64,000 nt of DNA from Rhynochetos jubatus (taxonomy: Eukaryota; Chordata; Aves; Eurypygiformes; Rhynochetidae). The DNA lies in the NCBI GenBank assembly GCA_027574665.1, contig CM050657.1, forward strand, positions 29,883,408 through 29,947,407. Direction: 5' to 3'. Of this stretch, positions 38,107 to 50,560 are shown one piece after another (positions within the stretch are counted from its first letter, which is position 1; each line of letters begins with the position of its first letter). Below the pieces are notes generated by a model. The model saw nothing but the letters and a program-made list of their open reading frames with translations. It had not been told where the DNA came from and ran no database searches. Both the position numbers and the translations under genes were made by a program.

Positions 38107-38692
38107 GCATGGCCAGCAGGTCAAGAGAGGTGATTCTGCCCTTCTACTCTGTTCTTGTGAGACGCCATCTGGAGTTCTGTATCCAGTTCTGGGGCCCTCA
38201 ACATCAGAAGGATATTGACCGGTTGGAGCGAGTCCAGAGGAGGGCCACAAAGATGCTCTGCGGGCTGCAGCACCTCTGCTATGGCGAAAGACTGAGGGAG
38301 GTGGGGTTGTTCAGTCTGGAGAAGGGAAGGCTCTGGGGAAACCTTATAGCACCTTCCAGTACCTGAAGGGGGCTACAAGGAAGCTGGGGAGGGACTTTTT
38401 ACAAGGGCCTGTAGTGACAGGACAAGGGGTAATGGGTTTAAAGTGAAAGAGGGTAGGTTTAGATTGGATATCAGGAAGAAATGCTTCCCAGAGAGGGTGG
38501 TGAGGCACTGGGACAGGTTGCCCAGAGAAGCTGTGGATGCCCCATCCCTGGCTGTCTTCAAGGCCAGGCTGGATGAGGCTTGGAGCAACCTGGCCTAGTG
38601 GAGGGTGTCCCTGCCCATGGCAGGGGGTTGGAACTAGATGGTCTTTAAGGTCCCTTCCAACCCTAACCATTCTATGATTCTATGATTCTGTG
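38107..38692 (+). mobile_element. CR1 LINE, 3' 590 bp with ORF2 C-terminal coding part
   Basis: This is the longest CR1 in the window. Its first part encodes the C-terminal end of the CR1 ORF2 protein in one open frame ([48 protein letters not shown]). The 3' UTR follows, with GGCCTGTAGTGACAGGACAA and GGTCCCTTCCAACCCTAACC, and it ends in a clean octamer-type tail ATTCTATGATTCTATGATTC. The clean tail and long open segment mark it as among the younger copies here. The upstream boundary is approximate. Confidence 0.95.
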
Positions 38693-40563
38693 ACATATCT
38701 GGCAGTTCTGCCCGGACACTGAAGCTAGAAATCATGACAGTTTCAGTGCTTGAAAATCATAAATATTTGTTAGCTATTTGTGCACGTTTGGCCAATGAAT
38801 AATATCCCTTGGGGTTCTTTCCCCAACAATAAATTGCTTTTGATACTTCTAGGTGAACATCGAGTACTTTCCACAGAGGACTTGTACTCCAAGCCACAAC
38901 TGCTGTAAAGGTGAGATGGTCAGTTTCACTGTGGGTCTTCACTAACTCTGCTTGGAGACTGTCACTGCACCTTTCAGAAAGGAAAACAGTGATTACTTCA
39001 CTTGGTAATATTTCTAAGTCCACCAGTCCATTTGCTTTGTCTGAATCTATGTAACAAGTCTGCCAGCAAAGTCAAATTCAACAAATCTTGTCAGTTCTAT
39101 CAGATTTCTTTTTCCCTCTTTTTTTTTATTTTTTCCTTTAATAAGGAAGACTACTGAAATGTCTTGTTGGTAACAGCTGGAGACCTCAGCCAAAGTATGT
39201 AGGGAGCTACCAACTTCTTTATAAATGTTGCTGTCTGAACACATTTACCATGTCAGTAATTCAGTCTTATGTCTGAATACAAGAATATACTTATCACAGC
39301 TTAACAGTAATAGAGGTATGTGCTATTTTCCATTCATTATATCAATTCACTATATCCTTTGGATTACTGATCATCTCGTAGAAGTAGGTCCTAACATACA
39401 CTGGCTGTATACTCCCTCTGTGAGGTTTTAGGGCTGCTGAGTTAGCCATGACTTTATGTGATCTTGATTATACAACCTGTATATTGCATTTCAGCAGGCC
39501 TTCCACTCGTGTGTACCCTAAATCCCCTATGTTTCACTGAAATCCGTTAAGTGAAATTATTTTTTATTGTCCAAATAAATATCTTTTATTGTACATCTGA
39601 ACTTTAAAATAAAGGATATGGGATGCCTCTGTTGGAGCAGAGTACTTATAGTTTGAAGGTACATGCTTTTATTTCTGGGGACAAAGGTATTCTGCACAGA
39701 ATATTTGTCTTCTGTGTTTAATCTTTGAGTCTATATAATACAGAAATAAACATTCTTTTTAACCAGGTTGGCTAGTGAATGTATGTTATAGTGCTCAGTA
39801 AGTCTGATTAGTGTTCCAGACTAGTTTACTCCAAGCTATCCTTTTCTATCAGACTACAGGGAACAATGTTTTGTTATTGTAGTTGCTACAGTTGGAAAAT
39901 GTGCAGTTTAATTTAATGATTAAGTTGGTGCATTTCTAGCTTTCACATATGTATTTTGCTCTGTTTCGTGTTAAAATCTTTCAGACAATGGCCTGACAGG
40001 AGAATGCTTTAAATGACTAAGGCAGAGGAAGAAATGTGAGTCTTGGGGTGTCAAGTGTAAGACACTGCCTTTGGGCTGAATGGCAGTATTTGTTGTGCCA
40101 GACTCTTGCTGGCACCATTTCCCTGGCACTGTCTGCTCATTAGGGCTCTGCTTCTATAGCACTTAAGCACGGAAAAGTTTATACCAGTGAATGAACAAAG
40201 ATAAACATATATTCATATTAAACATAAGCATGTGCTTATGAGCTTTGCTGAATTTGGGAGAATAAGAGAGAGAATGCCTGTGCGTACAGAGGTATCAGAG
40301 AAGCTGTCCCAGGGACCTGTTGACCTTTTGCTCATTATTTGTATTATTTATGAGTGCTGCAGGCATTACTGCTTGTTATCCACCTCGCTGACATTTCATA
40401 GTTGTCTTTTCAAGTGCTGCTAAAAAGAAAAGCTGAGATTTTGGGACACTACTGTGTACCAGTGATTGAATTCCATAGCCCCAGGAGGGTGGATGCAGAC
40501 AGCCCAGGATGTAAAGAGGGAAAAAATCAAGGTTTTTCCTCTTGTACAAGTGGCATTGCCACG

Positions 40564-40590
40564 CCCCTGTTATCCTCAGGATAACAGGGG
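40564..40590. repeat. Perfect 27-bp palindrome (13-bp arms, one central base)
   Basis: The arm CCCCTGTTATCCT is followed by a single C and then by its exact reverse complement AGGATAACAGGGG. Each arm carries a GATA core (GATAA, on opposite strands). It could form a cruciform or a hairpin in RNA. It stands in plain intergenic DNA and is not part of any repeat I recognise. Confidence 0.93.
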
Positions 40591-43500
40591 AGAGTGACAG
40601 AGAATAGATGTTTCCTAGCAAACAGAGTATAATGGATGAGAAGTATGCTTAACACCAAAAATGAAGGAAATCTGTATTTTCATATTTCATCACTCGGGGG
40701 ACACAAAAAGATTAGATCTTGGGGCAGGACAAACTCAAATAAGAGAACTATATACTGTCCAAAAAGTTTGTGTGATACCATTGTTGCCAGTCACCTGTAA
40801 AGCATGTATCATATACCCAAAGCCTGTACTCCCTGCCAAGAGAAATATTTCCAGCTCCCCACTAACAGAAGTGTACTGCCACTTTTCGTAAGAAATATGG
40901 CTTGTAATAGAGAGCTTTCTGATGCAGAAAAGTGCATCTGTAGTGTCTGCCCCAGAGGTTTTCATTACTGAAACCAAGATTTAGCCTTAGCATTAACACT
41001 GATTTGCTTTTAATTTTTACCAGCTTTTTCATTTTTTTCAGGAGTTTCATCTCCACTCACAGATTCTACTAACCATGCATTATTTTGTGATGAGAGAATA
41101 AAATCTGAAGGTTAAAGATGTATAACAGATGTCCCTTTGTTTCTCCACAAATGTACTGTCCCGACTTTTAGGGCCATTTGTCAGAAAGTGATGTCATGGT
41201 AACAAAACGCAGATTGTCTTCAGGTTTCCAGTTGGTTATCAGAACAACTATGGAGCCATCTCAGCTGAAGGCTGAGGTACTGACCTCAACAAATTACCTC
41301 TCCTAGCAGTGACTTTTGCTGCTTTCCATTCTGCTCAGTATTTTGCCATCCTTGCTGGCTCCATCAGTTTGGTGAGGTTTTCCTCCAGTATGTTCATGTC
41401 CAGGAGTTAGAGCCAGAACTTACTGATAACATCATGAGAGGCCTTAAATATTAGCAGTAGGATGTAGTCTTCTGAAGCATTCCTTTACTTGTAGGAAGTA
41501 GTCTTTTGAAGCATCTGTTTGTGAGGTGGTAATGGATGTTATTGCTGGGCTCATCAAATACTTGAAGTCATTGCTATATTTCAAAAAGGATGTACATACT
41601 CTGCAAATAAGAGCTCTTGAGAATTTTAGAACTTTTGAAGGTATTCTACAAACCTCAACTTGAAGATCCTACAATTTTCCATTGTGTTCAGCCTTTTAAT
41701 GGTATCAGGGGGTGCCTGCAATTAACACTGGGCTACATCCTGCCCTGTTGAATTTTGACACAGAAGGCTTAAAGCAGATACTTTACGTAACTGCAGTGCA
41801 CTGAGTGCTTTTTGGTGCCCGGCTTGGACTGAAAAACAGTATTCTGCCACTTCGAACATTCATCGTCTGCCAAATGGGAGACTTTATTTGATGCCAAATA
41901 GACCTCTTCATTTTGCAGTCAATATTTTGCTGTGATTCTTGACGTAGCTTTTGCTACCAATTTCAGGATTTTTCAGTGAGCATTGTAGGCAGAACACATC
42001 TCCTTATACATATTAATGAATTTTAATATAACAGGGATGCCTATCATTAATTAGTTAGCATAGATATTGGAGAACTAAAAAGGCAATGATGCAATTTTAT
42101 TGCTTTAAAATGTAAAAGGCAATAAAATGGCAACAATACTTTCGCTGTGGCACAGTGTTTTCAGAAATACCAACACCACTATATAAGAATTGGAAGTTCT
42201 GTACTTACGCTCACATCTGTGTTTAAAAAGTACTACATTCAACACATTTCGGATCCTACAGGTGTCATATTAAAAAATGAAAAAAACTTTATAAATGCAT
42301 TCATGCAAAAATGTACTCAGAATCAATTTTATTTATAGCTCACACTTTTTTTTTTTTTGCTAAAAATGCATAGTCATTACATATACAGTAGTCAGGATCC
42401 AAAAGTGTACAAAGAGTCAATTTTCAAACCCTCCCAACAGAACCAAACAAAATTCAGACTTTTTGTTCATTGCATGCACAGACCTTTAAATGTGATATAC
42501 CTCTTACTAAAGCACACTTGAATCTCCAGCAGACAGAACTGACTCACTGTCAACCGTTTCTCGGGTTAACCTATCAACCCCCAGCTACAACCACACATCC
42601 TAAGGCATTCACATGATACAGCAAAGCCCTACTTCAGAATCCTCTGTGTTCTGAGTATGGCCCAGGAAGCAATTGCCCCAAAAGCAGAAGTCTGCTGGTG
42701 GTGTTTCCTCACAGGGAACTTTGGGCAAAAGCCTGCTTCCTTTGTCTTGGTCATTAACTTATTACTGAATTCAGTGGAATGAAGCAGTCTAAGCAAGCTG
42801 TGAAAATAACTTGACTTTATTTCATATGCAGCTTCAAGACACTAAATGTCTTGAATGGAGGTCTGTGTCTTTCCATGCATGTGACACTTCCTCAGTATCT
42901 TGCAGCTTATCTGAGGAGAAGAGTGTACCATCTCAGCTGTAACTTGTGTGTTGGTTGCGTAGCCCTGACTTACAGGTGTCTAACAGAAGGTCGGAATATA
43001 CTTGAATAGGGTAAATTTCTAAAGGTAGAGGCTTTGACTTAATGAACCACTCAAACTCTTTGATGTCTTTGTTGTCTTTTTGTTTGTTTCCACTACTGCT
43101 GCCAGTTAGAAAAGCCCTTAAAAACATTGTCCTCTACACAGTGGTGCTGTTTATATCAGTCCTTGCAGGAGGAGGGCAGAGTGGGTTAGCAGGATGATTT
43201 GTCAGGGCTCCATGGCAAAGGAGGAGTACACATGTGTGATAAGAAGATCCAAGTTCAGTTTCGCTCAAGGATAGGTTTGGCTCCATGTTGTTGGTTTTGG
43301 GGAACGGGAGGGGAAATGAGAAAGTTATTTGTCTGATCAATATAACTGTATGTTCCCAAATGATTACACATGTTTATTTAAAATCTTCATTTATTTAAGA
43401 TCGTTTTAGTCTGATAAGAAGCAGCTTGAAGTAGGCTAAAATTCCCAGTGGCAACTGAGACATAATCATAGTCTTACGGACACTGACGGGAAATTTTGCT

Positions 43501-43899
43501 CCATTGTTTCATGGTAACTGAAATACAATCTATGACTAAATGAACGAGGCCTCATGTCAGCATTACAATACCCCTGGGTACAAGTCACCAGTGAGAATTC
43601 CTGAAGAGTACTTAACTCATGTATGTTTTCTCTTTACTCCTGACCCTTAAGCATTTAGTAGTCAGCCTGTTTACAACTGCTTAGGTCTTGATTGCCCCTC
43701 ATCTGAAGCCAGTGGAAATTCTGCCGTCAGCTCCAAAGGGAGCGAACCTCCTAGAAGTATGGCAATGATGATAGCTTGTCCCAAGAGTTCATGATCTAGA
43801 AACATTCATGTTCCTCTCCCTGTGAAATGAGGAGTTATGGAAAAATATAACATTCTCTCTGCCAGAGTTCAGTAATATTTCTTCTTAGCACCTAGGAGG

Positions 43900-44165
43900 T
43901 TCTTTGCATTTTTAAGTGCTTTACAAACATTAGCTAGTCTTCAGGGCAACCCTGCGAGGTAGGTAAGGTATATTGTCCCCATCTTACAGATGTGGAAACT
44001 GAGACACAGAGGGTCAAATTCAACCCTGTTACAATTCCAGTGTTTTACAAGATTTAAATTGATTCAAGATGAACACAGTTTAAATAACTTGCCCTAGATT
44101 ACAGAACAGGTAGTGGCAAAGCAAGGACAAGAACCCAGGAGTGCCTAACTCCTCAGTTTGTTACT
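43900..44165 (+). mobile_element. MIR-like ancient SINE with an internal extra block
   Basis: The MIR core is recognisable in order: GTGCTTTACAAACATT, CAACCCTGCGAGGTAGGTAA, GTCCCCATCTTACAGATGTG, GAAACTGAGACACAGAG, then AAATAACTTGCCCTAGATTA, GGTAGTGGCAAAGCAAGGAC and GAACCCAGGAGTGCCTAACT. Between CACAGAG and AAATAACTTG, where MIR normally has only a few bases (GGTTAAG), about 68 bp of other sequence intervene (about 44011-44078). MIR copies are sparse and old in birds. The outer ends are approximate. Confidence 0.75.
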
Positions 44166-47100
44166 GGCCACTTGGTCATTTTTACTCTCATAGGCAATAA
44201 AAAACAGTGTAATCTGGCAATTACTACAGGTATGGTTTGTTTCTGTAAGGCATGCGGATGGTAATCAACTGAGTTAAGTGCAATAATACTTTATGATAAT
44301 GTGCTGCCTCAGAGAGTTTACTTAACCATGAAGTAAAACTTTCATACTGTCATCTTCTGCAGGGGCACTGTTGATGAAAACCCAACAGAGTAGCTGGATT
44401 CAGCAAATAAATAATAAGCGCAACACTTGGACAACTAAGCAAAGCTATCATTTTAGCAAAAAACAATGCGTTTCTACTTTTAACTGCTAAATTTCTGCAA
44501 GAGCAACATGCAGACAAAACCTTTCTCTTTGCTTCCAGACCGCAGACTCCAGTCTTCCTAGTGAAGCAGCTCAGAGCTGCACAGATATCCTGGATAGTGA
44601 CATTCACATGAATACACTCTAGAAGAAGAAACAGTGTATCACCACAGAATACCTGATATTACTACAGAATAGGTGTATCTACCTTACAGGAAGATGAGCT
44701 TGAAGTTTACAGGTTACTTGAAAGTGCCTAGAAGCTAGGTTTGTTGAACGTGTGCCAATGTGTAGAATGCAGTTCTAGGCACATGCTGATTGCAACAGAG
44801 AGTGTCCATGCCACCAACAATCTGGGAACTGGCCCCATCAACAGCCAGTTCATATTGGCACAGGTATGTCAGCCTGAAGGTCAGTGTTGGCCAAAGACAG
44901 AAAGACACATAGGCATTTTCAGGTCATTCCCTTGTGCTCCAGTCCTCACCTCGTCCCCCATCCCCACACAGACTCTACCGCTAAAGGCCTGAAAAGTCTT
45001 TTAGGTTTTAACAATAAGCAGTGCAGTCTACATTGTAGACTTTACGGCAGGTACCCAGGCAATAAAAACATTATGCAAAGTATTTCTAGAATGTCCTTAT
45101 GCATCTAGTCTGCAGGTTAGACCTTCTGTCTAAGCTCTGGACATGCTTATGGCTGTCCAGCCATGTGTACTTTCACACCAAAAAGAGATCCTGCTCCCTT
45201 ACAAGCCACACACATGCTGACATTCACACCTGCACGAGCACATTCAAGCACTATCATTGTTGTTCCACTTTTGTTCCACTTTTAACCTCTTTAATTCAGT
45301 TTTGTTCCATCCATATTTATGAAGACTGGCTATCGGACATGACAAATGGATCAATTATCTACATACATGCCCTTCAGTGAATAAACAGTGAATAAACTCA
45401 GGTAGCATTTCCCTAAGATATTCTCCACACTTACTGCAACTTTTTGATTCGTAGCCACATTGTAAACTAACAGACAAGCGAGCAAACATATATTAATTAG
45501 AACTTTTAAAATCTAATCACATCTCCCTGCACCCATTCACTCCTGATTCACGCAGCGTGCTTGCAGTGGCTCAGAGAGCAGGACTTGCAACCACCATTTA
45601 CAAATAATTCCACAAAGTGCTCAGGCCCTTGCACTTGCCTCAACATTTTGCCAATAGAAACTTTTAAATGGTGCAGTATTCTTAATATCAGAGCGAGGTA
45701 CCAAATCTGCAGCCTGATGAGGGCTCACAGGCAACTCTTGAAACAGCAGTAACATTCCAGTAAAATTGCAGTTGGTTGCAGTCCAACCTTTATACTGTTA
45801 TCTGTCATTGAGATATATATAGATGACCCTGTGTGGCCTCACTGCAAATATCAAATTTATTTTTACAAGTTAGCAACAGCCTTTTTCAACATTGCCTCTT
45901 GACATGTCCTCTACATTGTGACTGACAAGCACAAACATAATTCATTATACAGTATGCTTTAAAAGCCTGTAGTTACATTTGGCTTTTACTGTCGCTTGTT
46001 TCTGAGCTGTCTTCTAGTGCAGAGATTTGTCATCCCTGGCCTTTTTGATTTCTTAGTTTTTAATTCCTGGTTGGACATGCAAGTGGCATCACCCAGGCAA
46101 ACCCTTTCTACATAATTGATTTTGAAACTTGGACGAGTCATTGGTCTCTAACTACTATGCCACTATTATTTTAACTTAACAGCACATCTCAAAAATTTTG
46201 GCCTCTTTTTGCAGTTGTGGAAATTCATAGGATTACATCGTTGCAGGTCTTAATCAATTTGCTTCCTATTGTGAGCTCCCAAGGTTTTTTCACAATATAA
46301 AGCACATTTCAAAGCATAACAGTGTTGTGAACCAGCCTCCTCTCCCAGTGGCACAGATAATTTTCTGCTTTATTGGCAGCTGAATAAAGCAATGCCGCAT
46401 TTATGACAAAAGTTAATGAAAATATGTAAAATTAAAATTGCCTAATATAGTTTTAATTTTCTTTTGAATGCAGGCTGGCAAATGAAAACAGAACACAGAC
46501 ATCCACACAGGGCCATGATAGCTCTTATGGGCCATTGGTGGTAGGTAAGAGTCCGGTTTGGGAACTGCTGTTTCAGAAAATCCTAGCCAATGACTTTAAG
46601 AGACCACATGTGACCCTACCACAAATTATATACTAGCAGAATTGTGACTGGCAAAGAATAAATGTTTTTGTTAGGCCATTCTTATCATTAACTGAGAATC
46701 TAAAAGATCCAAACCATTATAATTCAAACGGGTTGAAATAAAATTATAAAACGAAGTGGGTATAATTTTTTTTAGCTTATACACTTTCACAGGGAATTTT
46801 CACAGTGCTGACATTGGTACAGGACATATCAATTATTGGTTTCTGTGATGATTCTGACCCATATTAAGGATTTGACCTCACAATCCCTAGCTATAGTTCT
46901 TCCTATATTCCCATTATAAACAAAGGGTCTTTGTCTTACAGAAAGGCTATGGAACTGCACTGAAAATATTTTATTGGGGTCCAGATGTCTGTGAGAATGG
47001 GAAAGACCCAAGCAGAAATGTATTTCCACAGTAGGAGCAAAGAGGCTGAATTAAAGAGCTACTATGATACTGGGCAGTATGGCACCAGTGTTTCTTAAGG

Positions 47101-47899
47101 AAGCACCACCCTTCTTTTTGAAAATGGGATATACAGGCAGTTTCTCACATGAACTTCAAGTTGTAACTCCCTTGTGTAATATTATTGCATACTTGTTCTG
47201 TCAGACAAAATCAAAATGCATCTGTTTAAAATCTGCACAGTTTACAAAAATGTCTCTTTTGATAGAACGTTCAATCTATAGTTAGCTCTTTGTTGTGTGC
47301 GAAGCGTAATACCTGGGTTGCTGTGAAAAGATACTGCTTTGAAAAGTATCTCATAATTCTTGTCTTTGAACCCCCTCAAAGCATCTGAAGGAGGAGTTAA
47401 AACACCCAGCTGCAGCCACAACTGATCAAAATAGGAAGAAGTGGGGAATGATGAAAAAGTGCCAATATACAGTACTTGTGGCACCAGATTTCAGGTCCTG
47501 AACTCAGATTCGGCAGTACCTTATTCTGCAACTAATTTTAGCGTGGTAAATCTGACAGAGTGCTCTAATTAAGGAGCAGAAGAAATTAGTTCCCTGTAAT
47601 TCTTTAAAAGATCCACATGGGATCTTGTGCATCAGTTACTCTCTTTACATCCACAGAACTCCCACTGAGCTTCGCAGGGGCTTATAGAAAAGTCTGGCAT
47701 CTGACTTTGTCGCTAAAAGACCCATTTGGGGTGATTTACCAGGGGAGATAAAAGGGGCCCCTTAGCAACCCCTTAACACGACAGATGTTCCTGACGTGCT
47801 GGGGGAAGAGCCATGCCATTATGCAGTGCCCCTCTTCTCCCCCCGCCCCTGCTCTAAACTGGTTTGACCCCTTTCTGGTTCAGTTATTTTACATATCCC

Positions 47900-47905
47900 T
47901 TTATT
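47900..47905 (-). terminator. PAQR9: Possible distal poly(A) signal for PAQR9
   Basis: The plus strand TTTATT gives AATAAA on the minus strand, about 720 bp downstream of the PAQR9 stop codon. It is the first canonical hexamer I noticed in the 3' direction. Transcript ends cannot be settled from sequence alone, and variant hexamers closer to the stop could be used instead. Confidence 0.3.
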
Positions 47906-48628
47906 TTACTTTCGCATCTGAGTGGCCAGACCAACCACGCACTGCCTGTCTAATTATAGTCCCTTCATCAACTGGCAATTCTGTAATAATTCACAGCTGG
48001 TTTTCCTCTCTCTGTTAAATGTATTGTTCCCTGGCTGAAAAGGCTGCAAGACCTTAAAAACTATAGCGAGCTATCGATTTGTTTGCCTTTAAAATCCAGT
48101 ATATGGCTGCAAAGGCCTGTTACAGTATCAGAGAGGAAGAGAAATGTCAGTGCATAATCTGCTAGGAAATTTCACATAGGAGTTGCCTGAAAGTCTATGA
48201 GTAATCATTGCGCAAGTGTCTTCGGGTGTGTGTATATATGTAGCTAATAAATATATAGCTATAGAAATATATATAGGTATATACAGAACTAGTTCAAACC
48301 TAATTGTTACGAAATTAGTAAGTGGCATTCACAGTTCATGCATTCTTCCTCGTAGCAGAGCTAAATTATTTCACCTTATACTCTAAGCAGCAACATACCA
48401 GTAAGCGTTTGCTTGTTTCCTCTGGTAACCTAGTAGTTTAAAGAGCATGAGGAGTTCTACCATGGTCATTTTCTCTGGCAAACCTCTGCTCTTCCGCAGG
48501 TGCGCTTCACCCAGGTTTCACAGTGTCTTCAGGACATGGTGGGGCTACTCTGAGGGTCACCAGTCTGAAGATGATCAGTCGGAGGGTCTCCAGACCAAGG
48601 GTCACTGGTATGGTGGCTGCTGTCCCAG

Positions 48629-49933
48629 TTAGTCCTGCTTGCAGAGGTCTGCCACACTGAGGAACCTCCTGACGACCATGGCCAGGCAGAGTGCCAGGAG
48701 CAGCATATACCCCACAGTGCCCAGGTAGGTGGGGGCAGCCAGGGGTGCCTTGAGGAACTCGGCCAGCCCATCCTCCACATAGTGCACCTGGTCGTAGATG
48801 CTGAGGAAGGTGAAGATGTGGAAGAGCTGGTGGCTGTGCCCCACGATGTCAAAGAGCCCTGGCTGGATCCGCTCAGGGATTTTGCTGACATTGAAGAAGG
48901 CTGCCACCAGTAGCCAGCAGTAGCGCCTGTAGAAGTAGACGAAGAGCGTGGGGTTGCGGGTGCGGAGGTCAAAAAGGAGGCTCTCCACCATGATGGGGCA
49001 GGCCATGCTTAGTGGCATGGCGAAGACAAAGGTGCGCACAGCGAAAGGGTACGCGCAGCAGGCGGCGCGGCTGCGACAGCAGGCGGCCGTGCAGCCCACG
49101 GCCAGCGCCAGGGCCACAGGCAGCACCAGGGCGCGGTAGGCCGCGATGGGCAGGCTGCAGTCCAGCTGCCAGCCCAGCTGCTGCTGCACGTAGTGGCTCA
49201 TGGCGCCAGCGTCCAGCAGGCTCAGCCCCGGCAGCAGGTAGTAGGAGTAGGCCACGGTGCTGGCAAAGCCATAGTAGCTGATGGACGCGTAGTCCAGGTA
49301 GAAGAAGGCAGCGCGGAGGCGCGGGGAGAGGCAGCTGAAGAGATGGGCTGTGCAGCTCATGGCGAAGGTGAGCAGCACCCCCGAGGCGTAGCACCATAGG
49401 GGCAGCAGGGCCGGGTGGTGGAAGGGCACGTCTCCAGCGCCCCGCAGCAGCAGTAGCCGCCCGAAGCGGCTGAGGAAGAGCAGCAGCGGGATGAAGTGGG
49501 TCCAGAAGTTGAGGGTCTCGTTGGTGGGCTGCAGCACCGAGGCCAGGCAATCCTGCGCCGAGCAGTGCAGCCGCCGGTAGCCCGAGAGAATGAAGCACTC
49601 CACGAAGTCCTCGGGCACCTCGTCCCACCGCAGCAGGGCGGCAGGGCGAGGAGACGGCGCTGCCTCCTCCTTGCCCCCTTCGACCGCTGGCATGCTGCTG
49701 CCCCCGGCGTCCCCGGGCCCGCCGCCCGCCGCCGCGCCCCGCCGCCGCCGCCCGGGCGAGGGAGAGCCGCTGCTCCCACAGCCGCCGGCGCAGGAGCCGC
49801 GATGGCTCTGCGCTTCGCCGCCGCCGCCGCCGCCCCCGGCAGCATCACTCATTGCAGCACGGTCAGTGGCGGCACCGCTGCGGCTTTTCCCGCCCCGCCG
49901 CCCAGCATCGCGGTAACTGGAAACCGGCGGCAT
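48629..49933 (-). CDS. PAQR9: Progestin and adipoQ receptor family member 9 (intronless)
   Basis: PAQR9 (membrane progestin receptor epsilon) is a seven-helix PAQR protein. Mammalian work places it mainly in the ER and links it to protein quality control and hepatic lipid metabolism. The single open frame of 434 codons ends CKQD. Residues 1 to about 100 are Gly/Ala/Arg-rich low complexity; the conserved part starts at LLRWDEVPEDFVECFILSGY. PAQR signatures are intact: NETLNFWTH (138-146), SCTAH with His197, Asp214 in FYLDYAS, and HSHQLFH with His368 and His372. The 17-residue His-Asp and 4-residue His-His spacings equal those of the adiponectin receptor zinc site. Hydrophobic segments lie near 143-165, 177-198, 211-232, 266-288, 301-323, 335-356 and 407-427. 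Start choice is open: Met1 (49933), Met28 (49852) or Met81 (49693). The mammalian leader before LLRWDEV is about 44 residues, between the last two. Both Met1 and Met28 have G at -3. Confidence 0.96.
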   Translation of the reverse strand: MPPVSSYRDAGRRGGKSRSGAATDRAAMSDAAGGGGGGGEAQSHRGSCAGGCGSSGSPSPGRRRRGAAAGGGPGDAGGSSMPAVEGGKEEAAPSPRPAALLRWDEVPEDFVECFILSGYRRLHCSAQDCLASVLQPTNETLNFWTHFIPLLLFLSRFGRLLLLRGAGDVPFHHPALLPLWCYASGVLLTFAMSCTAHLFSCLSPRLRAAFFYLDYASISYYGFASTVAYSYYLLPGLSLLDAGAMSHYVQQQLGWQLDCSLPIAAYRALVLPVALALAVGCTAACCRSRAACCAYPFAVRTFVFAMPLSMACPIMVESLLFDLRTRNPTLFVYFYRRYCWLLVAAFFNVSKIPERIQPGLFDIVGHSHQLFHIFTFLSIYDQVHYVEDGLAEFLKAPLAAPTYLGTVGYMLLLALCLAMVVRRFLSVADLCKQD

Positions 49934-50560
49934 ATCCAGCGCGGCCAGTGCTCCCGGGGAGCGGGCAGAGACGCCCCCGCCGTCCCGGGTAGGGTTTCCC
50001 GGGGAGGGAGGCGCTGGACACCAGAGACGCCGTTAATGATTGATACCGCCGCAGCGGGGGCGGGGGCCGCCCCAGCCAAGCCTCCCCGCAGAGAGATGCG
50101 CGGCCGGGCGCGGGCAGCGCGGTGCCCTCAGGGCCGCTCTCCATCGGCGGGAGCAGGGACCGCTGGCACGGGGACACGCGAGCAAACCCACGTCGCTTTG
50201 CGGGGGGCACTTCCCATGGGGCGTTTTGGTACAGAGAGCACAAGTGTGTGGGGGGGGGAATCTGCTGCCCGCCGGGCTGCGGCTGCGCCAGCTCGGGTGA
50301 CAAACGCCGGCGGAAGCCCCGAGAAAGGGGAGGGAGATGCCCAGAGGGCGGGAGAGCGCCGGGAAATGCCCCCGGACGGGTCACACCTGGCAGCGGGGTG
50401 GGTTGCTGCTGCGTGTCCCCCAGCGAGGCCGCCCGGGATCTGGCTGCTCTGGTGCCATTATCTCATGAGGTGAACGCCAGCGTTATTTGGGGCTAAGCGT
50501 TCCCGATCAGGCCGCGAAGGGTGTGCGTGGCCCTGACACCGGGCACCCTCATCTCCATAC
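49600..50560 (-). promoter_or_regulatory. PAQR9: CpG island at the PAQR9 5' end
   Basis: GC- and CpG-rich sequence covers the PAQR9 leader region and about 600 bp upstream of it, with GC-box-like GGGGCGGGGGCC near 50055. It drops abruptly to AT-rich DNA after about 50600. There is no evident TATA box. The long plus-strand open frames here (for example 49496-50473) are compositional shadows of PAQR9 and its island. Confidence 0.7.

Larger units (their letters stand above)
38693..47899. other. Intergenic region between PCOLCE2 and PAQR9, right part
   Basis: AT-rich DNA without a recognisable gene. It holds a 27-bp perfect palindrome (40564-40590), a MIR-like SINE (43900-44165) and an imperfect direct duplication (GTAGTCTTCTGAAGCAT at about 41465, repeated with one change about 35 bp later). 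No CR1 copy is visible in this stretch. Regulatory elements of PAQR9 could lie here but cannot be identified by eye. Confidence 0.6.

Noticed and set aside
40575..40590. Similarity of the palindrome arm GGATAACAGGG to a homing endonuclease (I-SceI) site
   Set aside because: Only the central bases match and the palindromic context differs. No endonuclease gene or intron is present, so it is coincidence.
49496..50473. A 325-codon plus-strand open frame antisense to PAQR9
   Set aside because: Mirror of a GC-rich conserved coding region and its CpG island. The translation is low-complexity and PAQR9 on the minus strand explains the conservation.
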